A model generated the notes under the pieces. It saw only the letters and a program-made list of their open reading frames with translations, was not told the origin of the DNA and did no database searches. From Magicicada septendecula (taxonomy: Eukaryota; Arthropoda; Insecta; Hemiptera; Cicadidae): a DNA stretch of 64,000 bases. The position numbers and the translations under genes are program-made. Position 1 is the stretch's first letter; every line of letters begins with the position of its first letter. The stretch is from contig CM068373.1 of NCBI GenBank assembly GCA_034769895.1, forward strand, positions 23,006,620-23,070,619, in the 5' to 3' direction. Positions 9,974-22,158 of this stretch are shown here, piece after piece.

Positions 9974-11575
9974 ATGGAAATCGAGAAATGTATATTTTGC
10001 TCTGAGAGCCTAAATAAAGGAGAGACTCTTCTTGTCAACAAAGGACTACAATCAATAATAACATCCAGTAAAGAAAGAGAAGATGATATGTGGCAAAAGC
10101 TTGCTAGCTGTACCGAGGTTAAAGTCCACGTGAAGTGTAGGCGTGTTTATACTAATCCAACACAAATAAAAGCCTCAAAACGAAAACCAGTCAGTGACCT
10201 CCAGGAAAGTGAAGATGGAAGTACTAGTAACCCTTGTGCAAGGTCTGGTCCACCGTTTTCATACAAAAGAAACTGTCTATTTTGTGCGGAAGAGGTAGTC
10301 CGTCCAAATCCCAAATTATATTTTGTGTACGTTTTCAACTTTCGCTGCCTCAGTATTGCCGATATACAACGTTAGTTGCGAAGTTATTTTTGTGTCTTGC
10401 GAAGTGGTTTGCATAAAATTACTAGTAGAAACTAAATGATTTAGTGCGTGATTTACATTTATCCAAAAATCAGGCAGAACTTTTGAGATCACGACTAAAA
10501 GGGTGGAACCTTCTTGATCGCGGAACTAAGTTATGCTACTTTTGAAATCGTCAAGAGGATTTCAAGAACTTTTTTTTCTCAAGAAGGGGATTTTGTTTAC
10601 TATAATGATATTTTATCGGTGATGGATACTCTAGGTCATTCTCATAACCCAGAGGAATGGTGTTTGTTTATTGATTCGTCTAAAGATAGCCTAAAAGCTG
10701 TCCTTCTTTACAATGGAAATAAATTTCCATCACTTCCACTAGCACATGCTATTAATATGAAATAAACTTATGAAAATATGAAGGTTGTTCTAGACAACAT
10801 AATATATCAAAAATTCAATTGGTATATATGTGGACACCTTAAGGTGACTGCTATGCTGCTAGGTTTACAGACTGGATACACAAAATTTTGCTGCTTTTTA
10901 TGTGAGTGGGACAGCAGCCATCGCAAAAGTCATTTCAAAAAGAAGATATGGCCTTCACGTAAATCTCTCACACCTGGTGAAAAATATGTTAGGAATGCTC
11001 ATTTAGTTGATCCCAAAAAGATCTATCTTTCACCTCTTCATATCAAATTAGTTTTGATGAAAAATTTCGTGAAGGCGATGGACAGAAATGGAAGAGATTT
11101 TATGTATTGAAGGAAAAGTTCCCCAGTATTAATGATGAAAAAATTAAAGAAGGCATTTTCGTAGGACCACAAATAAGAGAACTAATAAAAGATTAAAATT
11201 TTGAAGGACGGTTGAATGACTTAGAAAAACGTACATGGATTTAATTCAAGAATGTAGTGACGAAAATTTTAGGTAACAACAAGTCTGACAACTACAGGGA
11301 TCTAGTAAATCAGTTTCTGAAAGCATATCGACATTTAGGCTGCAATATGCCTCTCAAGATCCACTTTCTTCACTCGCACTTGGATTTCTTTCCGGAAAAC
11401 CTGGGAGCCGTAAGCGATGAACACGGTGAACGCTTTCATCAAGACATTTCAAGCATGGAAAAAAGGTATCAAGGGAAGTGGAGCTCAAATATGTTAGCAG
11501 ATTACTGCTGGACTCTCAAAAGGGATGTTCCTGATGCTTCAACTTCAAAAGGGATCCAGGAAATCTTCAACTAAC
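9974..11575 (+). pseudogene. Transposon-derived or repetitive arthropod protein, decayed
   Basis: Several adjacent frames form one decayed protein. 9974-10310 has a Cys/His-rich N-terminus (CIFCSESLNKGETLLV, then VHVKCRRVY and CLFCAEE). From about 10425 come DLVRDLHLSKNQAELLRSRL, EEWCLFIDSSKDSLKAVLL, WYICGHLKVTAMLLGLQ, FCCFLCEWDSSHRKSHF, LPLKI-like HFLHSHLDFFP and AVSDEHGERFHQDISSMEKR. I recognise the pattern as a multicopy arthropod family of uncharacterised proteins, probably transposon-derived. I do not assign a superfamily or activity. Lesions: divergent sequence after 10310, frameshifts near 10545 and 11108, a stop at 10762 where Glu fits, and stops near 11195 and 11240. A host gene is unlikely given this damage. 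Confidence 0.6.
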
Positions 11576-11784
11576 GTACTTTTAGGTACGCTGAACATTG
11601 ATTAATTTCTTTACTGTAAATGTTATTAATGTAAAATATTTACCTAGCTGTCACACGAAACCCTTACGTGATAGAGAAAATGGTTGGCATTTTTGAATTC
11701 AGCGAAAAAATACTATATAGATCAGCCAATAAAGTCTTTGGGACAAAAATTATTTTTTTTTGTAGACGAGTGTTTTCAGCATTA

Positions 11785-12131
11785 AACAATTTGTAATCAA
11801 CAAGATAGTCTCTTACATGAAATCAACTAAAAATTGTCCGCACGAAATAGTAATGTCAACTAATATAAAACACAATTGTATTACAATTGTCCCGCAGAAT
11901 TATAAAACACAAAACACTTCGCCACAATACTTCGAACCGTACTGTGTAAATCTCCCGACAATAACCGAACTTTGCGTCGCTGAGTACTTGTATTTATACA
12001 CCGCCGAAATACCAGAATATTCCATACTACGGGTCAGGAACGGTACTAGAAAACACCAGAACGTAATTGACTGCTGCCTTGCACACAGCGCGCGCGGACT
12101 GGTGAAATCTGGATTAGTGTCCGCGGACGCT
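11785..12131 (-). mobile_element. Solo LTR fragment, minus orientation
   Basis: Matches the middle of the LTR family at 19336-19859, including the GAGTACTTGTATTTATACACC promoter-side block and the GTAATTGACTGC and GCGCGCGGACTGG blocks. Both outer ends are lost or too diverged to place. The open frames across it are incidental. Confidence 0.65.
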
Positions 12132-12276
12132 TGACAAGTGTCACGTAATTGTCCTTCATCTCAAAGTAGCAACAATATGTATGCACACACACATTACAGC
12201 CGGATTCCACTGGAACAGCAGAATCTTTTGTAGTGGTGCAAAACGTATTCCGCATTGCGTAACATTATGTATGTCT

Positions 12277-12662
12277 GACAGCTGTTTCTGTTTATTAAGT
12301 TATTCTCGAAAAGCTCAAGGAACAACTAAACAAAGGATGTAAGGGTGGTGAACACGTATATGATGGAGGGGGTTGGAGAATCTAGTAAGAGAAAGTCCAG
12401 CGTCTGTAAAAAAAATCTGTATAATATTTAAGTGACTTGGATACAAATTCAAAAATGTCTTTCAAGTCTGTAAACACTAAGTATAATCGGAAGGAAAAAT
12501 ATAAAAATTAACTATACTAAATATCAAGTTTTGATAAAAGGGATACACAGAGTTCAGTTTGTTCACACCCTAAACACATGTTCACCACCCTTACATTCTT
12601 TGTTTAGTTGGTCCTTGATTTCTTCGAGAGTAGCTAAATAACCTGAAACAACTATCAGAGGT
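12277..12662. mobile_element. Fold-back (MITE-like) element
   Basis: Two arms of about 84 bp (12277-12360 and 12579-12662) are inverted copies of each other at roughly 85% identity, sharing CAACTAAACAAA followed by GATGTAAGGGTGGTGAAC. They are separated by 218 bases of unrelated AT-rich DNA. No target-site duplication could be fixed and no coding potential is seen. It could be a non-autonomous DNA transposon or two opposed copies of some other repeat. Confidence 0.6.
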
Positions 12663-12793
12663 AAATAATAAACTGTGAAACTTATCAAGTGTTTGTGTAT
12701 TTTTTAAAACCTTCGTAAAGGACACATCGCTATCCATATGTGTGTATTAATATAGTTGGGATTGTGCGTGTTCATAAAGTAAGTGTTCCTTAT

Positions 12794-12893
<100 letters not shown>

Positions 12894-13361
12894 CTCTATT
12901 TTTGCTTTATTTAGCTTCATACTTTATGAATTGTCAATTGATAGGAAACAATTTATTTATTTTTTAAGAAAATTCAAGTCTTCTTCCAGTGCAAAAAAAT
13001 TATAAGAAGAAAGGATATATCTTTTCGAATTCATGGAGAAAGTAGCTTTGATGCGACACATTTATGGTGATACAATCTTTATATTTTAATTTGCAGCTTT
13101 AATCAGTTACAGTCTAACATCATCTGTCCCCTATGTCATAAAGGTAGGTTTATCGTATTAGTAGTAGCAAAAATGAGCTATGACATTTGTAACACTGGGT
13201 TCGGTCAGTTTTAACAGAAGTTTAGTATCTGCCACAAAGAGTTAAATACCTTAAAGACGTAGAATAATCGGAACTAAATTCTATTATTTTGTTAATTGTC
13301 TCCAGAACCCATGAACGCACGCCGCTCAGTTTACCTGTCAAACACAATTCTTCTTCTTCTA

Positions 13362-13935
13362 ACCCTCTTCAATGATTAGGATATATAAACCTGTTCCGGC
13401 ACCCATCTCATACTCGGACGACACCCGTCTCTTCTACCAATAGCTTTATAGTTCAGTGCCGCTTTCGGCAATCGACCCTCTGTCATCCTTTGCAGATGAT
13501 CGCACCATTGTCTTCTGTAAGCTGAAATAATTTCATTTATGTCCTTTACTTCGAGTTCAGCTCTGATGTCTTCATTCCATATTCTATCTTGCAATGTATA
13601 ATTTAAAATATATCAAAGAAACTGCATTTCAGCAGTCTGAATCTTTCCGCTTTTATTTTGTGTCATGCCCTACGCCTCACTCCCATAAACCAACGTGGGT
13701 ATTGCAAATATCTTATAAAATTTAATCCTTGTGCTGTGTCTTGTTTTATTTTTAAGATTTCTATGGATCGTACTACAAATATTCCTAAATTTATTTATCT
13801 TCTTTCTTATATCATATTCATATTCATAACTTACTTCACAGCCGAGATATTTTAAACGGCTCACATGTTCTAAAGTGCTGTTGTTTATAACTATTTTAGT
13901 CCTCACTGTATTGTTATTGAGTACTCTCTAGCCGC
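13362..13935 (-). pseudogene. RTE-like retrotransposon 3' end, copy 2
   Basis: Same coding block as 9140-9730, about 97% identical, broken at the same places (frames 13670-13906 and 13376-13594). It stops at the same upstream point, GAGTACTCTCTAGC, as copy 1. The flanking DNA is unrelated on both sides. Confidence 0.8.
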
Positions 13936-14880
13936 TTCTTGTAATTGAAACATAGCTCTTTTTAAAGCATCCTCATTAACATAATTCTTATATCGTAAAT
14001 TATTAATGCTTAACTTTCATTGCTAAAAAATGAAATTTTTTTGTAAGTTTCGTTTTTGTAAGGATAGTTTATCTTAATGATGCAGTCACAATTTATCTTA
14101 CTTGCTATACATTATTAATAAACTGCTTTCAAAATTTATGCAACACAACGTGTAATAGTAAGACACGGATTACATAAATCAGTTGATATGGCAAGGTAAT
14201 GGCAATGCTACTAGCCTCATTTCTGTACTTGACAATAATCAATGTGACATTTTCAATTACAAGTCAGTACAGCTCGTCGTAAAAAGAAATATGCAAATTT
14301 GCGTAAGGTTTCAGAAACGCTGTTGCGATTACATAGCTATCAATTATCCTCTTGACATAAAACTGGTAGCCTTTATTGATGAAGGTCGTAGTACAAAAAA
14401 TTTTCAATTAATATAATTTTTTTTGCGTATTAGCCACTGTGGTCTACGTTTCGTCCAACTGGTTCCTCCCTTCTTACGCTCTCACTCCCTCCTCTCTCAC
14501 ATCTCCTTCACTCTTGATCGATGTCTCTCCCTCTTTTCGTTAGTCCAGTTGGCACCTGTGCTCTTCTTGGGTTTTTCCTGACAACCTTGGAATTTTTTTA
14601 AATTTCTTTTTGAGTGGCAAATATTCTTCAATGTCTTCTTGAGTAATCTGGAGTTCTTCCATGTTATTTTCCTTAATTTAAATTACGTATTGGACATTTT
14701 GAGTTTTCTGAAATAGTTAAAAAGCTTCTCTGTTAGTCTGTTAGGTTTCATTCTTTAAAAATGCCCGCAGAAAATAAATCTTCATTCCAGTTAATATAAT
14801 TTAATATTAATATAATTACATAATCGAAGTCATAAAATAAAGTATTTAATGTTGTAAATTATGGGTGAATATAAAATAAA
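13936..14880. other. No recognised feature
   Basis: AT-rich, with a pyrimidine-rich block near 14455-14535 (CTCC and CTCT runs). No gene or repeat was recognised. Confidence 0.45.
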
Positions 14881-14882
14881 AT

Positions 14883-15045
14883 ATTTGACTGCCGCATCCG
14901 CAAACAACTATGGAACTATAAGCCGAGGGGACGGAGAGGTGTGGGACGTCCGAGGAACAGCTGGAGTGACCAGCTGTAATATTTGCCTATTTGAGACTGG
15001 AACAACCATTCTTGATTTGAACCAGGATGATGATGATGAAAAAAA
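14883..15045 (+). pseudogene. RTE-like retrotransposon extreme 3' end
   Basis: In the frame beginning CRIRKQLWNYK this reads RGRRGVGRPRNSWSDQL then a stop, the terminal block of RTE-like proteins. It then runs through a short 3' tail to GATGATGATG. The same tail is found on the minus strand at 60970-61140. The upstream coding region is missing. Confidence 0.7.
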
Positions 15046-15049
15046 ATAA

Positions 15050-16480
15050 AATGAAAGTAAACGAATAATAAAAATAATTACATAAATATATGAAACCATA
15101 TACAATTATCATCATATTGTATTACAATGAGAATGAACTAAAAGTAACTTAGACTGTATGTACAGAAAAACCTAAAACAACCGACATTAAATTAATTCAG
15201 AAACTGATCAAAAACCGTGATTGGTCACAAACGTCACCCGTCAATTGTCAAATGCGTTAACGATCTCGTGTCACTGCTATGGCAACTCATGTAAATGGCT
15301 CGCAAATAATAGTCTAACAAACACAGAGGCGATACCACGGTTGATGATGAATATCAATCGCCATCGTTATTGAATGCCTCTAACGATTCCCTGCATAATT
15401 GACATTGTCCTTGTTTTACATCTTGTCGACTCTACTGGCTTTCTATGACATTTTAATTATTGAAATGTAGTTACAGATATGACAGAGGCCTACATGTATG
15501 TGTTGTTCAGTTTTTTATTCGTTACTGAAATTAAAAAGGTGATAACACAGTATGTGACCAATATAAACAATACTGAAAGTAAGTTTGATGCCAATGCTTT
15601 ACTTAATATAAAATACTATCTGTCACCTGCGGCTTCGCACGCAAATATTGGACTCTTAATAAGTATTTTAATATACATTTTATTGCCTAGGTCTATATGG
15701 CGTTCTGTCATTTCGTATGAAAATTTTGCAATCATTAGTCAAATTCTCTTCAATGCTGATTTCAACACTTGTATTATTTTAACTTGTATTAAATTATTAT
15801 ATTGGTGCAACAGACTTTGGAGATTTAAAAGTACCCATTTATAAAGCCTTTACAGATATTTATAAAGTACCTGTTAAATCAAAAACGCTAAATTCTTTAT
15901 TTTAAGTGTTACTGTGTTAGAAGCATTGCATAACACATTAAACGTTATGTTTTCATCAAACATGGCTTTTATTTATTTCAGCACTACACTAAAGACCAAA
16001 AACCGTTGTCGCCTTACTTCACAAAAATAAAACAACACGTATTTTCGCTTTGCATTAAGTATAGGACAATTTACAATTAGTACACTTCTTCTGTTCCACA
16101 TCGTAATATATCGACACAATCGCATATTTTATAAAACATCAAGAATATACTGCAGGAATGGATAAATGTACAGTTCCGATGCCGCTAAATAGGTTTTGTT
16201 TATTTACTTGTTACTATGGTAATTAATCCTGGTCTCCATGGTGATGTTGACATCTTTAGTAGTAGTATTTAATATATTTCATTACTTATTGATTGCATCA
16301 TCAAAATACGTATGAACATAAATTTTGTAATCGTTTAAGATAATTACAAAATATATAGGACGTATCTGTATACAAAATTACAAAACATGTCGATACAATA
16401 GCATAGTAAAAATATTAACTATATTCGGTGTAACGGTGTAGATTTGTATTCAGTGCCCATAAATCCGCAGACTTTGAGTT
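15050..16480. other. No recognised gene
   Basis: One 121-codon frame (15479-15844) has hydrophobic stretches but no known domain. Its YLSPAASHAN segment, from CACCTGCGGCTTCGCACGC, resembles a phrase common in dispersed arthropod repeats, so I read it as repeat-derived. The rest is AT-rich with nothing supported. Confidence 0.4.
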
Positions 16481-16481
16481 T

Positions 16482-17038
16482 ATATACGACATTACAGGAC
16501 AATCTACGTGTTTGTCGAATGTGCCAGAAGAATCTCGATGTAACGCGTGTGGCGTACGTGCTTGTCGACGCAATTTGTAGACAGTGGGAGAATTGGTGCG
16601 GCCGCTCTCACTGTGTCAAGGCCGCAAGTAATTACGTCGTAACTATACTGGTGTTATCGCGCATTATGGAAAAATCTAGTAATTTTGGGAGATATAAATA
16701 CCAGTACTCAACGACGTTCAGTTTAGTAGAGCAGCGATATATTTATAGTGCGGTTCGAGAGTTATTATCGGACGATAATACTGTGCGCGTTCAAGTGGTT
16801 ATTAGTTAAGTGTTGTGTTTTATATTCGGACGGTATAATTGTAATATAATTGTGTTTAATATTATTGACATTTTATTGCGTGTGAACAATTTTATTTGAT
16901 TTGTTGTAGTAGACTGTGTTGTTAATTACGAACTGTTTAACTGTAAAAATTAAAGCTGGTGATTAGTGACTTAATTGGTGTCTTGTACTTATTTTGTTTT
17001 CCACTCTACCTACGACGATCAAGTAGACCGTCGTAACA
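16482..17038 (+). mobile_element. Solo LTR, plus orientation
   Basis: Aligns along its length with 38128-38682. It has lost the first TGTT of the consensus end and has a changed block around 16583-16660. It holds TATAAATA at 16693-16700, a candidate promoter, and ends GTCGTAACA at 17038 followed by ATAT. No internal retroviral-type domains adjoin it. The 121-codon frame at 16444-16809 falls within it and is not a gene. Confidence 0.75.
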
Positions 17039-17042
17039 ATAT

Positions 17043-17500
17043 ATATGTATAGGTAATCAAGATTCTTCCAAACCCAAGTCTCCTAGAAGTAGGAGATGTA
17101 ATAAAAATAGGGTCAGTGTAGAAGGTTTTTACTATAAAATAGAAGTGTTAACAACTCGTTAAATACAAGGACCAGCGTGCACACAAATAAAACAGTGTAC
17201 AAAATCCATTTCTTTAGAATGCGTAGAAGTAAGGTATGTAATTTCAATATGTAAGTGCGCACACCACGCACACCCACCTTGGACAAGGAAAAACTTGACT
17301 GCAGCAACTAATACTAGAGTCAGAACATACCGACCTGCAACAATTATGATTTCAATTATTATTCCAGAGGAAAATGGTTCACCCTAACTTAAACCACCAT
17401 AATTTACAATTATAATTTTCAACATTAAAAACAAAAAGCTATATCACAGTGACGTTACCTTAGGTCTAGATAATGGACGATTTATTATTAAAATTTAAAT
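17043..17500. other. No recognised feature
   Basis: AT-rich sequence between the solo LTR and the jockey-like remnant. No motif was found. Confidence 0.45.
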
Positions 17501-18273
17501 TTCCATATCTACTACATAGATTAAATTAACTGCATTCCAGTAAACCTTAACTAACTTGCTGTCTTCTACACAAGTATGGAGTCCCATAGCTGAACGTAAG
17601 ACCACAGTTATTAAATGTTGTACCCGCGTCGGTGAACACAGCCACTGTTGTCGTCTGAGGCAGCCGGAGAAATTTGCGGCACTCGCAAACGCTGACCATC
17701 CCGTTCTTTTTGAGGAGACTCAGGCCGGTCCTAGGCAAGTAGGTACTTCTCTCACTTTCATATTGAGTCCGTTCAGATCTAGAAGCATGCTGCTGTAGCA
17801 ATGAATCGGCGTTTTGATTTGCTTTGCGCTGGGTAGTGGGAGTCTTTCCACCCATGGCTGGATTGCAGCTTCCGGGACGTCCCCGATAGTTGCCAGATGA
17901 TAACAGTACTGGACTTTCATAGGACAGGAGCCTAAAACTGGAAAGGACACGCCAACGCGGTTAACCGCAGAGGCGCCGGATTTTATAAACAATTTTGGTA
18001 ATTTTGAAGGTGTTTAGGTCATGGTAGCACCTATTGTAGCACCTTCGCCTCTGATGGCGAAGCGGACGGCAGGGGCCTCCCGCGTCTGCCCAGTATGCAG
18101 ACGCCTTGAGGTGTCGGTCGTTCCCTGCGAGGAAGGCAACTTCCGTGTAGGTGGCAAACGGTACCTACACCAAGTACTGTGTTACCATACTTGGGGAAGA
18201 ATGTTCCTGAGGAAAGAAGGTAGCAGAGAGGAAAGGAAGATACTGTTAGCTATTCAGAAACAACGAGGTTGAG
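17501..18273 (-). other. Unassigned part of a retroelement region
   Basis: GC content and codon texture match the jockey-like RT next to it and differ from the AT-rich surroundings. Overlapping frames exist on both strands (17556-17798, 18021-18272, 17547-17855). One plus-strand frame shows CPVCRRLE and a later HQVLCYH, but I cannot tie any of them to a named domain. It is probably a rearranged part of the same element. Confidence 0.35.
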
Positions 18274-19062
18274 TTATCGGGGGTCATCTACAATCGGCCG
18301 AGGGCGTTTCACTCTGATAGGGGGAGGTGGTTCTGACGTACTAGTGGTCATCAGATAAGGGGAGGACGAGGTCGCTGCAGAAGCAAAGAGAGTGACAGCG
18401 AGAAACCGGGCAAAGTTGGCAAGAGAAGGAACTAGAAGACCTTCGTGCCAGACTTTGTCGAAGGCCTTACTCACGTCCAACAAGATAGCGCCCGTAGACT
18501 CTTTCTTGTTGGCGGCGTCGGACAATGCTGTGACAACTCGGACGAGTTGTAAAGTTGTCGAGTGCTCTCTACGGAACCCGAACTGTTCGCTTCGAATACA
18601 GTTATCCAACAGCGGCCATATTCGGGCCGGTAGGAGACGATCAAACACCTTTTAAATGACTGGCAACAACGATATGTGACGATAGCTGTCTGCAATCATT
18701 CGTGGCTTGCCGGGCTTGGGAATCATGCAGATGTTAAGATTTTTCCACATGCGGGGAAAGTATTGGATCCGAAGACAAGAGTTAAACAAATCTAGAACCA
18801 GTTCAACGCTTGAGACAGGGAGATACTACAAAACTGCGGCCCCTATCCGATCAGGAACGGGGGCGCGACGGCGGTTGAAACGACAGATAGACGAAACTAG
18901 TTCGTCCCTGTCGAAAAGAGCGGGAGGGTCCAGTGGTGGACGGGAAAAATATCCAGATAGGAAGTCTTGAACAACTTCCAAATGGGCAGGGTCCGAGACG
19001 CCTCGATAAACGGTGAATTGCGTCTCCATACAGTCGGCAAAGAGAGTCGGCGTGCAAACTCT
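18274..19062 (-). pseudogene. Jockey-like non-LTR reverse transcriptase, decayed
   Basis: On the minus strand the order is METQFTVYRGV near the start, DRDELVSSICRFN, a stop near 18825, then MWKNLNICMIPKPGKPR, SYRHISLLPV, a stop at about 18655, then KVFDRLLPARI, EQFGFRREHSTTLQLVRVV and ILLDVSKAFDKVWHEGLL. These are RT motifs leading up to the first catalytic Asp (DVSKAFD). The later YADD motif is absent; similarity ends near 18400. Two nonsense codons and the missing 3' half show a dead, rearranged copy. Confidence 0.8.
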
Positions 19063-19084
19063 ATGAATTTATATATAGGAGGCC

Positions 19085-19260
19085 CTTTTGGAGACCACTC
19101 AGCCTTTGTCACAGCACTGTGGTGTATTGATGGACGTTTTACACTGAAGATTACCTGAAGAGGTGAGGCCGAAACGTCTGTTCGAATCGACAGCATTATA
19201 ATACGTTGATAATGTTTATAATATATGATAATGTGTTAACATATTTTCAACATATTTATT
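19085..19260 (+). mobile_element. PLE-type terminal fragment
   Basis: A short non-coding segment identified only by the hammerhead-like motif at 19141-19181, whose CTGAAGA and GAAACGTC arrangement is typical of PLE terminal repeats. Its outer limits are approximate. No RT is attached. Confidence 0.4.
19141..19181 (+). ncRNA. Hammerhead-ribozyme-like motif, partly decayed
   Basis: ACA, CUGAAGA, UU, hairpin ACCU-GAAG-AGGU, GAGGCC, GAAA, CGUC, UGU. Stem I would be ACA/UGU and stem II the ACCU/AGGU hairpin. The extra GAGGCC before GAAA spoils the core spacing, so this copy is probably inactive. Stem III is the self-complementary ACGU. Confidence 0.5.
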
Positions 19261-19335
19261 AAGCAATGTTTATTAAATTAAATTTGAAATTTGAAAAAGA
19301 TCTCATTTATTAAAATTTTACAAGTAGAATAATAT

Positions 19336-19859
19336 TGTGACGACGGTCTACTTGATCGTCGTAGGTACAGTGGAAAACAAAATACAAGACGCCAATGAAG
19401 TCACTAATCACCAGCTTTAATGTTCACAGTTAAACAGTTCGTAATTAACAACACAGTCTCTTACAACAAATCAAATAAAAATTCTTCATACGCAATAAAA
19501 TGCCAATTAATAAAAAACGCAATTGTATTACAATTATACCGCCCGATTACAAAACACAACACTTCACTAACAACCACTTGAACGCACACAGTAATATCAC
19601 CCGATAATAACTGAAAACTAAGGCCGCTGACGCCTTGTATTTATACACGCTCACAGACCAGAATATTCTAAACTACGCCTTATCTCTAAACTGCGACGTA
19701 ATTAATTGCGGCCTTGACACAGTCCGCGCGGCTGGCGGCTTCCAGAAACGTCTCGCGGGCGCATGTTGAAATCACGTACGCCACAACATTTAGTCGTATC
19801 CCACTGGATTCATCTGGAACATACGATAAACACGTAGATCGTTCTGTAATGTCGTAACA
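19336..19859 (-). mobile_element. Solo LTR, minus orientation
   Basis: 524 bp with ends TGTGACGAC and GTCGTAACA, flanked by ATAT on both sides (19332-19335 and 19860-19863). It aligns in reverse with 38128-38682, including the TATTTATAC promoter-side block near 19639. There are no internal genes, so it is a solo LTR or a very short non-autonomous LTR element. Confidence 0.8.
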
Positions 19860-19869
19860 ATATATAATA

Positions 19870-21151
19870 CGAGGTTTGTTCAAATAAAGACAGGACTTTT
19901 GAAAGCGCTCCGATCAGTGTACGCAGCGTGTTCCGACATGTGGTGCCGCCTAGCGGCCACCTTCGGCAACATAACCCCGATTGTTGCGTCGTTCTACTCG
20001 TATTAGTTGGCGGCATAAAACTGTCGAAGTAAACACGTGCATTCACCGTTCTGCGAAGTAAAGATGACAGATTTTATGGAGCAGCGCGGTTGTGTGAAAT
20101 TTTGCTGCAAGACCGACTAAACGTTTACTGAAACGTGGGCTTTGCTTCAGCAAGCCTATAAGGAAGCCTGTATGTGCCGTTCGCAGTGTCACGAGTGGTT
20201 TAAACGTTTTAAATCGGGTAGAACATCAATTGAGGAAGAGTCAAGATCGAGACGACCTTCGACGTCAACAAACGATGAAAACATCGATGCTGTTCGTTCC
20301 GTGATTCGTGCAAATCGTCGTTTGACTGTGCGAGAAAGTCGGATTACGAAATTTTGATCGTAAAACTTGGCATGCATCGCGTCTCTGTAAAACTCGTGCC
20401 ACGTCTGTTGACCGACGACCAGAAGGAGAACCGTGTCAAAATCAGCCAAGAGCTGCTTGATCGTGCCAGTACCGACAAAAACTTCATAAAAACCATCATA
20501 ACAGGAGACGAAGCATGGGTTTATGGCTACGACATCGAAACCAAGGCGCAATCGTCACAATGGATTGGAAAAATGTCGCCCCGACCGAAAAAAGCACGCA
20601 TGAGTCGGTCAAACTTGAAGTTGATGTTGATTTTTTTTTTTTGAATATCGAGGAGTAGTCCACCACGAATTCGTGCCACAGGGTCAGACTGTTAACAAGG
20701 AGTTCTACGTACAAGTTTTACGAAGATGTGCGCCGGAAGAGGCCTGAGCTGTGGAAAAACAAGAGCTGGGTGTTGCATCACGACAACGCGCCAAGTCACT
20801 CGTCTCTGCTAGTCAGCCAATGTTTGGCCGGTAACGAAATAGCCGTCCTTCCGCACCCTCCGTACTCTCCAGACTTGGCCCCCGCGGACTTTTTCCTGTT
20901 TCCAAAATTGAAAACCACCTCGAAAGGACGTCGTTTTCAAAGTGTTGACGAGATTCAACAGAATTCGCAGAGACAACTACGCACCATCTCACAAAACGTG
21001 TTCCAGGGAGCATTTCGACAGTGGCAGAAACGATGGGAGCGGTGTTGCAAGCAGGGGGAAGTACTTTGAAGGGGACAAACATTTGTAATGTTGTAATTAC
21101 AGTAATAAAGTTTGTGTGACAAAAGTTGGGTCTTTTTTTGAACAAACCTCG
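19870..21151 (+). mobile_element. Mariner transposon, full length, inactive
   Basis: 1282 bp with inverted ends CGAGGTTTGTTCAAA and its complement, and TA on both sides (19868-19869 and 21152-21153). The length and D34D-type transposase fit classic mariner. It lies only 10 bp from a solo LTR. Confidence 0.9.
20064..21069 (+). pseudogene. Mariner transposase, decayed
   Basis: The N-terminus is MTDFMEQRGCVKFCCKTD, with a stop near 20118. Then follow the first helix-turn-helix part (CHEWFKRFKSGR), a small deletion and stop near 20356, LGMHRVSVKLVPRLLTDDQK, the first catalytic Asp in ITGDEAWVYGYD, a T-run frameshift near 20630, the second Asp in VLHHDNAPSHSS, and the third in YSPDLAPADFFLFPKLK. 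All three catalytic Asp codons survive, but at least three frame breaks prevent a functional protein. Visible frames are 20142-20357, 20354-20644 and 20728-21069. Confidence 0.88.
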
Positions 21152-21159
21152 TATTTATC

Positions 21160-22150
21160 CCAAAAATATTTATACCAATAAATGTTTTAGTCACTCACCT
21201 AAAACGTTTTCCAAACATATGTACAGCTCTTAACTCTTCTAATAACTGTCATAATGTAAACATATAGCTTATATATATTAAATTAACTGTTATATATGTC
21301 TCATTGATTTGGTTAAAAGAATACGTAACCCTACAAACTATGTACTCTAATGCATAATGTGAAACATATCTATGTAGATAAAATTGAGTTGACTTCAACT
21401 TATATTCAGTTCAGGCTATGTATTTCTTGTTACAGAGAGACAAGGTAATTCAAATCTCGGCCGAGCTACTTACAGCGGTATGAAGAAACTGATCTCTTCT
21501 TGACAGCACAGTGTAAGCAGATAAGGCAAACACAGCAGATTGGATTACACGGGGTAACACCCTTGTTATGCGTCATTTGTTACACATCGGCCGCCATGCT
21601 TTCAGTACCTGCGCTAATCTCTTTAAAAATTGCTGTTCACTTTCCATGGAGTATTTCTTAGTTTATATAATAGTTATAAAAAGTTTAAAACGTTTATATT
21701 TAGAAATTGTTCGTTGGGTTTTCAACGGTATCTGCTTGAAAAATTTGTATTATGTTTTTGCTGAAAATGGACAAACCGCTAACATTGTTTATGAAAGAGG
21801 TTCAATTTAATGTAGATAAACTTCTTAACTTGAGTAAACATAAAATTTAAAAGAAAGTAAGTAAAAATAAAAATATTCTTTTATTTTGTGAGTAGCAAAG
21901 CAGAGTGTACAGCTAGTACTAACTTAAACATTTAATAATTGTGATTATTTTTAGAGTTATTATATATTTTTATTTTACAATATATTATAATAGTAATATA
22001 ATATTTTCTAACAATAAACTTATTGATTGGCGCCCGTAATCAGTATTATTTTTGTTTGAAAGCACTACCAGTTTTTGGTTGGCACTCACAAACATAAAAG
22101 AGATGTAATAGTGTTAACGGCTTTATCTAAAATAACAATATAATAACTCT
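21160..22150. other. No recognised feature
   Basis: AT-rich. The 80-codon frame at 21568-21810 has no recognisable motif. Confidence 0.45.
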
Positions 22151-22158
22151 TAAGTCTG

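Noticed and set aside
14440-14500. GAAACGTAGACC on the minus strand as a hammerhead half
   Set aside because: No CUGANGA partner at suitable distance.
15479-15844. 121-codon frame with hydrophobic stretches
   Set aside because: No domain, no sign of selection, and a segment resembling common dispersed repeats; not annotated as a gene.
16444-16809. 121-codon open frame
   Set aside because: It lies almost entirely in the solo LTR and is not kept in the other LTR copies.
18021-18272. Small Cys-containing plus-strand protein as a zinc-finger gene
   Set aside because: Cys/His spacing does not fit a known finger and it sits opposite a decayed retroelement.
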